From Acinetobacter stercoris (GTDB taxonomy: Bacteria > Pseudomonadota > Gammaproteobacteria > Pseudomonadales > Moraxellaceae): a stretch of DNA of 39,275 bases. Below the pieces are notes generated by a model. That model saw nothing but the letters and a program-made list of their open reading frames with translations. It did not search any database and had not been told where the DNA came from. The stretch is from assembly GCF_900323515.1 (NCBI RefSeq), contig NZ_OOGT01000009.1, positions 1 through 39,275 on the forward strand. The letters run 5' to 3'. The position numbers and the translations under genes were made by a program. Positions 33,318 to 39,275 of this stretch are shown one piece after another (the stretch's first letter is position 1; the number at the start of each line of letters is the position of its first letter).

Positions 33318-34841
33318 ATGTTTAAGCGTTCTTTACTTGTTGCAATGCTTGCTGCAACGACAGCATCAACTCAAGCAGCACCTCTGACGAAGGATAATGG
33401 TGCACCTGTAGGTGATAATCAGAACTCAATCACGACTGGTGAATATGGTTCAACTTTACTTCAGGATGTACAACTTGTTCAAAAGTTACAGCGTTTTGGC
33501 CGTGAACGTATTCCTGAGCGTGTTGTACATGCACGTGGTACAGGCGCATATGGTGAGTTCGTAGCGACTAAAGATTTATCTGATTTAACAATTGCATCAC
33601 TGTTTAAAGCGGGGACTAGGACTCCAGTATTCTTGCGCTTTTCTACAGTAATTCACCCTAAAGGTTCACCTGAAACATTACGTGACCCGCATGGTTTTGG
33701 TTTGAAATTTTACACACAGGAAGGTAACTGGGACTTGGTTGGTAACAACCTACCAGTGTTCTTTATTCGTGATGCGATAAAATTCCCGGATTTCATTCAT
33801 GCGATGAAACCATCACCTGTTAATAATGTCCAGGATCCGAACCGTATTTTTGATTTTTTACAAAGTCAGCCTTGGTCTATCAACATGTTGACTTATGTAT
33901 ATTCTAATTTAGGTACGCCTGTAAGTTATCGTAACCTGGATGGTTTTGGTGTACATGCGTTCAAACTATATAACGCCAAAGGCGAATATAAGTATGTGAA
34001 ATTTAATTTCCGTACCAAACAAGGTCTAAAAGGCATGAATCTTGAAGAAACGAGCAAGATGCAAGCTAAAGACTTTAATCACCTCACCAATGATTTATAC
34101 AACAATATCAATGCAGGCAATTTCCCTAAATGGGATTTATACATTCAGGTTCTTGATCCTAAAGATCTGGATAAATTTGACTTTAATCCATTAGATGCGA
34201 CTAAGATTTGGCCGACTAACCTGATCCCGGAAACAAAAGTAGGTACTTTGACATTAAACCGTATGCCAAAGAACTTCTTTAACGAGACAGAGCAATCAGC
34301 ATTTGCACCAGGTAATCTGGTTCCAGGTATCGAGCCTTCAGAAGATCGTTTATTACAAGGTCGTATCTTCTCTTACTCTGATACTCAAATGTATCGTTTA
34401 GGTGCAAATCACCAGCAAATTCCTGTAAACCGTCCAGTTGTTAAGGTTAATAACAACAATCAGGAAGGTGCAATGAATATTACTGAACGTGATTCTAATG
34501 TGAATTATGAACCAAGTCTTAAAGAGCCAAAACCTGCTACAGAGACAGCACGTGCAGTTGCAACGCCACTTATGGGCACTGTAATGCAAAAAGCGATTAA
34601 AAAGCAGCAAAACTTTAAACAGGCAGGTGAGTTATATCGTTCATATTCTGCGCTAGAAAAAACTGATTTGATTCGCAATTTGGCTGCTGATTTAGGGCAA
34701 GTTAAAGATGCAGAAACAAAAAACATCATGTTGTCTTATTTCTATAAAGCAGATGTTGATTATGGAACTCGTTTGACAGCAGCAACGAAGGGTGATCTTG
34801 CTGTGGTTAAAGCGAAAGCAGCAAAACTTTCAGATGATTAA
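33318..34841 (+). CDS. Exported monofunctional haem catalase
   Basis: The 507-residue protein opens with a signal peptide (MFKRSLLVAMLAATTASTQA, cut likely after residue 20), then a complete haem catalase core. Catalytic H71 lies in ERVVHARGTGAYGEF, the distal asparagine in VGNN at 141-144, and the haem-ligand Y353 with R349 in RIFSYSDTQ. It breaks down hydrogen peroxide, here probably in the periplasm. The C-terminal part after about 380 is shorter than in large-subunit catalases. It is followed 137 bases downstream by an exported ankyrin protein, the arrangement of katB-ankB in Pseudomonas aeruginosa. Confidence 0.9.
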   Translation: MFKRSLLVAMLAATTASTQAAPLTKDNGAPVGDNQNSITTGEYGSTLLQDVQLVQKLQRFGRERIPERVVHARGTGAYGEFVATKDLSDLTIASLFKAGTRTPVFLRFSTVIHPKGSPETLRDPHGFGLKFYTQEGNWDLVGNNLPVFFIRDAIKFPDFIHAMKPSPVNNVQDPNRIFDFLQSQPWSINMLTYVYSNLGTPVSYRNLDGFGVHAFKLYNAKGEYKYVKFNFRTKQGLKGMNLEETSKMQAKDFNHLTNDLYNNINAGNFPKWDLYIQVLDPKDLDKFDFNPLDATKIWPTNLIPETKVGTLTLNRMPKNFFNETEQSAFAPGNLVPGIEPSEDRLLQGRIFSYSDTQMYRLGANHQQIPVNRPVVKVNNNNQEGAMNITERDSNVNYEPSLKEPKPATETARAVATPLMGTVMQKAIKKQQNFKQAGELYRSYSALEKTDLIRNLAADLGQVKDAETKNIMLSYFYKADVDYGTRLTAATKGDLAVVKAKAAKLSDD

Positions 34842-34898
34842 TTGAATCTAGCTGAATCGGTGACGGGGTAAACCAAAGAGGGATCACCAAAAGAAAGT

Positions 34899-34946
34899 CC
34901 TGTAAAACTCAATCCCTTTCCTGCAACCCTAGGGGAGTTTTACAGG
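34899..34946 (+). other. Intergenic hairpin between catalase and ankyrin genes
   Basis: CCTGTAAAACTC (34899-34910) pairs perfectly with GAGTTTTACAGG (34935-34946) around a 24-base loop. No T tract follows, so it is more likely an RNA processing or stabilising element than a terminator. Confidence 0.55.
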
Positions 34947-34978
34947 CATTTATCTAACTTCCAAATTGAGATACAAAA

Positions 34979-35485
34979 ATGAAAGTATTGTTGAATGGTT
35001 TGATCATGAGTCTTCTCAGCAGTTTGATTATTGCTGTACTTAGCTTGGGAATTACGGAAATTTATGCTCAGGGAGTGAATGTACCTCGGCAGAATAATTT
35101 AAATCAGTCTCAGCAAGAGTTAATTGATTTATTTTTTGCTGCAGCCAAAACAGGAAATAATGAAGTTGTTCAAGAGTTTTTGAGTCATGGTTTCCCAGTA
35201 GATATTAAAAATAAGGCAGGATATACAGCGCTGATGATGGCAACTTATTATGGTCATCAACCTGTGGTTACAACTTTATTAAAATATGGTTCAAATCGTT
35301 GTTTACGTGATGCAAAGGGACATACAGCTTTGATGGGAGCGATTGTTAAGGCTGAATGGAGTATTGCGAAACAGTTGCGAAAAGTTGATTGTGATGTCCA
35401 GTCAAAACGGACAGGACAATTAACTGCTGAAGAGTTTGCCAAACAGTTTGGACAAGAAGAAAAGTTAAAAAAACTCTACAAATAG
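34979..35485 (+). CDS. Exported ankyrin-repeat protein
   Basis: The 168-residue protein has an N-terminal hydrophobic segment (about 6-28) that looks like a signal peptide or anchor, then three to four ankyrin repeats. Typical pieces are NEVVQEFLSHGFPVDIKNK, AGYTALMMATYYGHQPVVTTLLKYG and KGHTALMGAIVKAEW (quoted in parts). It is on the same strand directly after the exported catalase. In P. aeruginosa the periplasmic AnkB supports KatB activity, so a helper role for this catalase is likely by analogy. Confidence 0.82.
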   Translation: MKVLLNGLIMSLLSSLIIAVLSLGITEIYAQGVNVPRQNNLNQSQQELIDLFFAAAKTGNNEVVQEFLSHGFPVDIKNKAGYTALMMATYYGHQPVVTTLLKYGSNRCLRDAKGHTALMGAIVKAEWSIAKQLRKVDCDVQSKRTGQLTAEEFAKQFGQEEKLKKLYK

Positions 35486-35612
35486 CTATCTTCTGAGAAT
35501 ATTTAAGCGAGAGATATTCTCAATATATAAAAATTATAGTTTTGGTAAAACATTAGATTTGTGTTTTAAAAGTGTGCTTTAATGCAATAAGCACAGTGAA
35601 ATAACTAAATCT

Positions 35613-36818
35613 ATGTCTCAAATCATTCATTCATTACTAGATACTGACTTGTACAAATTTACCATGCTACAGGTTGTATTACACAAGTTCCCGCAAACTC
35701 ACAGTGTTTACCACTTTCGTTGTCGTAATTTGGAAGATACCGTTTATCCTTTAACAGATATTCTGGATGATTTGAATAAACAGCTGGATTATTTATGCGA
35801 ATTAAAATTTACAGAAGATGAACTTCTTTATTTAAGAAAATTTCGCTTCATTAAAAGTGATTTTGTTGATTATCTTGAGCTATTTCAATTAAAGCGCCGT
35901 TTCATCAAAGCTGGAATCGATTCAGAAGGACGCCTGGATATTTGGGTCGAAGGTCCAATGGTTCAGGCAATGATGTTTGAAATTTTCGTGCTTGCGATTG
36001 TAAATGAACTATATTTCCGCCGGATCCGTGGTGGCGAAGTGCTTGCTGAGGGGGAACGTCGCCTACAGGCAAAAGTTGAATTGATCAAACGCTATGAAAA
36101 AGAACAGAATCCGAATGATCCGCCATTTCTTGTTTCTGACTTTGGCACACGCCGCCGTTACAGTCTGGATTGGCAAAGACATGTGATTCATACTCTCCAT
36201 AAAGCAGCACCAGATGTATTTCGTGGTACAAGTAATGTCCTGATCGCGAAAGAAATGGGGATTTTCCCGATTGGTACTATGGCGCATGAGTTTTTACAGG
36301 CTTTTCAGGCATTAGATGTACGTTTACGAGATTTCCAAAAGGCTGCACTTGAGACATGGGTTCAAGAATATCGCGGTGATTTAGGGATTGCCTTGACAGA
36401 TGTCGTGGGGATGGATGCATTTTTACAAGATTTCGATTTATATTTTGCCAAACTTTTTGATGGCTTACGCCATGATAGTGGTAATCCCTATGAATGGGGA
36501 GATAAAGCCTACGCACACTATCGCAAATTGAAAATTGATACCAAAACAAAAATGCTGACCTTCAGTGACGGTCTAAATCTGGAAGCAGCTTGGGATTTGC
36601 ACCAATACTTTAAAGACCGTTTTAAAGTGAGTTTTGGTATCGGCACTAATTTGACCAATGATATGGGGCAAAAGCCATTAAATATTGTGTTGAAACTGGT
36701 TGAGTGTAATGGTCAGTCCGTAGCTAAAATTTCGGATAGTCCAGGTAAGACAATGACTGACAATGATACTTTCCTCGCTTATTTGCGTCAGGTTTTTAAT
36801 ATTACAGAAGAAAGCTGA
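35613..36818 (+). CDS. pncB: Nicotinate phosphoribosyltransferase
   Basis: The 401-residue protein matches Pnc[12 protein letters not shown] at the N-terminus, [36 protein letters not shown] (with the phosphorylated histidine) and [10 protein letters not shown]. It converts nicotinate and PRPP to nicotinate mononucleotide in NAD salvage, using ATP. It is a single gene with a hairpin about 80 bases past its stop. Confidence 0.96.
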   Translation: MSQIIHSLLDTDLYKFTMLQVVLHKFPQTHSVYHFRCRNLEDTVYPLTDILDDLNKQLDYLCELKFTEDELLYLRKFRFIKSDFVDYLELFQLKRRFIKAGIDSEGRLDIWVEGPMVQAMMFEIFVLAIVNELYFRRIRGGEVLAEGERRLQAKVELIKRYEKEQNPNDPPFLVSDFGTRRRYSLDWQRHVIHTLHKAAPDVFRGTSNVLIAKEMGIFPIGTMAHEFLQAFQALDVRLRDFQKAALETWVQEYRGDLGIALTDVVGMDAFLQDFDLYFAKLFDGLRHDSGNPYEWGDKAYAHYRKLKIDTKTKMLTFSDGLNLEAAWDLHQYFKDRFKVSFGIGTNLTNDMGQKPLNIVLKLVECNGQSVAKISDSPGKTMTDNDTFLAYLRQVFNITEES

Positions 36819-36900
36819 TTTTGATTAGAAGTTTAAAAACTATATTTTGGGTTTTTACTGGGTAATCAGTCGATTAAAAAAATTAAAAATCCTTCATATT

Positions 36901-36941
36901 TTTAGAGCCAGTTTCGAAATTTATTTGAATCTGGCTCTAAA
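36901..36941 (+). terminator. Hairpin downstream of pncB
   Basis: TTTAGAGCCAG (36901-36911) pairs perfectly with CTGGCTCTAAA (36931-36941), 19-base loop. A T-rich tract begins about ten bases later. Probable terminator. Confidence 0.6.
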
Positions 36942-37045
36942 ATATATATCTGTTTTTTTGCTAAACTTTCATAAAAAATCAGCAAAAAGGTGAAATTCAC
37001 TATGATAAGATGCTTTGGATGATGTATTAAAATTCGAAAAATCTT

Positions 37046-37894
37046 ATGACAGTACCTGCATTTAATTTTGGATTACTCATAGAGGCAGAAGAACTTGTAC
37101 CCTATCTTGGGCATGAGTTAATTCGTATTGTTGATTTAAGCCGCAGCTCTGTATATGAGCAGTTACATATTCCTCATGCGATTCATTTAAAACCGGGCCT
37201 ACTCGTCCAGCAACAGGATCAGGCAACAGGTTTGTTACCTGATGAAGCAGGGCTTCAAGCATTAATACAAGCATTAAATATTTCAGAGAATCATCATGTT
37301 ATTGTTTATGATGATGAAGGTGGTGCCTGGGCTGGCCGTTTGATATGGAACCTGCATTGTTTAGGCTTTCATCAAGTGAGCCTATTGAATGGAGGAATTC
37401 ATGCATGGCTAGCAGAAGGTTATCCGACCTCATCTGATATTGAGAATCCTGAAAAAATCGACAATTTATTTTCTATTAATTTAAAAGAAGCTTCAAAATA
37501 TCGTATTCAGTATCTGGAGTTGCTTGAAGATGTGAAGAATCAGGCAGTTCAGTTATGGGATTGTCGAACTACAGAGGAATATACGGGACAGCGTTTAGCG
37601 GCCAGACGTGGTGGTCATGTACCAAATGCACGGCATTTTGAATGGAGTACTGCAATTAATCGGCAAAATCATTTAAAATTGCATCCCCTAGAGCGCACAC
37701 AGCAACGTTTAGAACAATTAGGGTTTCAATTTGATCAGCCAGTGGTTGTGTATTGTCAGTCTCATCATCGTTCAGGATTGGCTTACATCATTGGTCGACT
37801 ACTTGATTGGGATATTAAAGCTTATGATGGTGCGTGGAGTGAATGGGGCAATCGCCTAGATAGTCCAATTATTACTGGAGAATCACCTTCGTGA
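37046..37894 (+). CDS. Two-domain sulfurtransferase (rhodanese, SseA-like)
   Basis: The 282-residue protein has two rhodanese domains (about 10-130 and 150-280). Only the C-terminal one has the active-site loop, YCQSHHRSG with C237; the corresponding N-terminal loop (DDEGGAWAG) lacks cysteine, the normal tandem arrangement. It would transfer sulfane sulfur from thiosulfate or mercaptopyruvate to cyanide or thiols. The CQSHHRS loop differs from both classic rhodanese (CRKGVT) and SseA (CGSGVT) loops, so the donor is uncertain. Its stop overlaps the psd start. Confidence 0.85.
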   Translation: MTVPAFNFGLLIEAEELVPYLGHELIRIVDLSRSSVYEQLHIPHAIHLKPGLLVQQQDQATGLLPDEAGLQALIQALNISENHHVIVYDDEGGAWAGRLIWNLHCLGFHQVSLLNGGIHAWLAEGYPTSSDIENPEKIDNLFSINLKEASKYRIQYLELLEDVKNQAVQLWDCRTTEEYTGQRLAARRGGHVPNARHFEWSTAINRQNHLKLHPLERTQQRLEQLGFQFDQPVVVYCQSHHRSGLAYIIGRLLDWDIKAYDGAWSEWGNRLDSPIITGESPS

Positions 37895-38742
37895 GTTTTA
37901 CGTCTCAATTAAAAAAACAAATTTTTATTCAAGCCCAGCGTGTTGTTCCACAACAAAGTCTTAGTCGAGTTGTCGGTAAAATTGCAGCGAGTGAAAATCC
38001 AATTGTAAAAAATTTGGCAATTCAGGCATTTAAGACACAATATGGTATCGACTTATCTATTGCTGAGCAAACTGATGCATTGAAATACAAATCTTTTAAT
38101 GAGTTTTTTACACGTGCCTTAAAACAAGGGATGCGAGAGATTGATTCCGATCCGTTTAGTGTGGTTAGCCCAGCAGATGGCGCAATTTCACAAATTGGCA
38201 AGGTGCGGGATGGGGATGTATTTCAAGCCAAAGGTCAAAGCTTTTCGGTTGAAAAGTTAATCGGTGATCCTCAACTTGCGGAACCGTTTAAGCAAGGTGA
38301 ATTTGCAACAGTATATCTATCTCCAAAAGATTATCATCGTGTGCATATGCCTTTTGCAGGGACATTGACAGAGACATTGTATATCCCCGGAGAATTATTC
38401 TCGGTCAACCAGACGACAGCTGAAAATATTCCTGGATTATTTGCGCGTAATGAACGTATGGTCTGTTTATTTGATACAGAGTTAGGTCGTATGGCAGTTG
38501 TACTTGTAGGCGCTATGATTGTAGCGGGTATTGAAACAGTCGCAACTGGTAAGGTAAAACCAACAGGTCGTTTAGAGCTTAATCATCACAATTTAAAACT
38601 TGAAAAAGGTAGTGAATTAGGTCGTTTTTACTTGGGTTCTACTGCTGTAGTTTTATTTGAAAAAGATAGAATAGTCTGGGATGAAGCATTCAAGGCAAAT
38701 TCTAAAGTAGTCATGGGAGAACGCTTGGGAGCAAGCCTTTAA
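37891..38742 (+). CDS. psd: Phosphatidylserine decarboxylase proenzyme
   Basis: The 283-residue proenzyme cleaves itself at LGST (248-251) to give the pyruvoyl group on S250. D95 (SPADG) and H152 (YHRVHMP) complete the self-cleavage triad. It makes phosphatidylethanolamine at the inner membrane. The start codon is GTG at 37891, overlapping the rhodanese stop as GTGA. Coupling of a rhodanese gene with psd is seen in other gammaproteobacteria to my knowledge. A strong terminator follows. Confidence 0.96.
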   Translation: MSFTSQLKKQIFIQAQRVVPQQSLSRVVGKIAASENPIVKNLAIQAFKTQYGIDLSIAEQTDALKYKSFNEFFTRALKQGMREIDSDPFSVVSPADGAISQIGKVRDGDVFQAKGQSFSVEKLIGDPQLAEPFKQGEFATVYLSPKDYHRVHMPFAGTLTETLYIPGELFSVNQTTAENIPGLFARNERMVCLFDTELGRMAVVLVGAMIVAGIETVATGKVKPTGRLELNHHNLKLEKGSELGRFYLGSTAVVLFEKDRIVWDEAFKANSKVVMGERLGASL

Positions 38743-38770
38743 AATAATGATTTTACTTTAAGCAGTATTT

Positions 38771-38794
38771 AAAAGCCTGATATTTCAGGCTTTT
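38771..38794 (+). terminator. Terminator after psd
   Basis: AAAAGCCTGA (38771-38780) pairs with TCAGGCTTTT (38785-38794) and is followed by more T residues. Confidence 0.85.
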
Positions 38795-38892
38795 TTTTAT
38801 TTGGATAATATTTTGTTATAAATATATATCATCATCTCTTGACCAGTTATTTGATCTTCTGTAGATTTTCTTTTTAAGTGGAAGTATTAAAA

Positions 38893-39228
38893 ATGACTTT
38901 TCAAAATATTTTAAATATATTTGAAACACTCTCCTCAGGTACGGATGCTTTTAAACAATTAAAAATTGATTGTGAGCATCAGATTTTAAAAGATCCCTCT
39001 TCTTTAGAAAATACAGCCTTATATATTATTTATGGTTTTGCAAAAACCTACGTGCTTTTATATGAAGATCAAGCTGTTAGTACAGATTTTTCGTCAACTG
39101 CAAAAGCACAGTTACTTGAATATATGCATAAATTAAATGATGCTTTTTTGACACAGCAAAGCGAAAATATTTTACTGACTCTAAATGAAATATCGACACA
39201 TTATCTAAAAAGTGATCGTGTATTTTAA
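38893..39228 (+). CDS. Uncharacterised small cytoplasmic protein
   Basis: I do not recognise this 111-residue protein. It looks all-helical and acidic, with no membrane segment or cysteine pattern. The ATG at 38893 is preferred to the GTG at 38878 because GGAAG lies eight bases upstream of the ATG. It follows the psd terminator and so has its own promoter in the AT-rich 38800-38890 stretch. Confidence 0.6.
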   Translation: MTFQNILNIFETLSSGTDAFKQLKIDCEHQILKDPSSLENTALYIIYGFAKTYVLLYEDQAVSTDFSSTAKAQLLEYMHKLNDAFLTQQSENILLTLNEISTHYLKSDRVF

Positions 39229-39275
39229 TCGATAGTAAAATATCTTTGTAATTATCTAACTTAATGGTGTTGAAT

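Overview
The window is a stretch of an Acinetobacter-like gammaproteobacterial chromosome (AT-rich; the order serB / smp-like / ribBA-ribH-nusB-thiL-pgpA-glmU-glmS is what I would expect there). The genus is inferred from gene content and protein similarity that I recall, not from a search. A large Tn7-like transposon has inserted immediately downstream of glmS. The element fills positions 1 to 21566. Its glmS-proximal (right) end is at 21566, 24 bases past the glmS stop codon, and its left end lies outside the window.

Transposon core. tnsA, tnsB, tnsC and tnsD (21437 down to 15292) form a tight operon reading away from glmS. All expected catalytic residues are present: the TnsA E/D/K set, the TnsB DDE triad, the TnsC Walker A and B motifs, and the TnsD/TniQ zinc-finger CCCH set. 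Upstream of tnsA lie three tandem 20-bp repeats (probable TnsB sites), a good sigma-70 promoter, and a perfect 12-bp inverted repeat whose distal arm contains the tnsA ribosome binding site. tnsE (617-2212) is recognisable and in the same orientation, but about 13 kb of cargo separates it from tnsD.

Cargo between tnsD and tnsE (2316-15238). This is largely a metabolic and transport island with a pyridoxal-phosphate (PLP) theme. One minus-strand operon holds a YggS/PLPBP protein, an unknown 86-residue protein, a class III aminotransferase, a class I glutamine amidotransferase and a PtsJ-like MocR regulator. A plus-strand pair follows: a second class I amidotransferase and an LctP-family permease. 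Then come a small membrane protein, a GNAT acetyltransferase, an MFS transporter, a BenE-type transporter and a divergent second MocR regulator. The same 45-bp, three-part operator-like sequence lies in front of the second MocR gene and in front of the GNAT gene, suggesting one regulon. A YodC-like 58-residue protein and an unknown protein of about 109 residues lie next to tnsD. Left of tnsE there is the start of a DNA methyltransferase that runs off the window, so cargo continues there.

Chromosomal flank (21591-39275). It contains glmS and glmU (UDP-GlcNAc synthesis), pgpA, thiL, nusB, ribH and a RibBA whose GTP-cyclohydrolase half has lost its zinc cysteines, all on the minus strand. Next is a divergent smp-like/serB pair. 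After that come a small membrane protein, an SCP2-domain protein, dtd, an exported catalase followed by an exported ankyrin protein, pncB, a two-domain rhodanese overlapping psd, and a short unknown gene. Several clear hairpin terminators separate these units. No rRNA, tRNA, CRISPR array or insertion sequence was seen.
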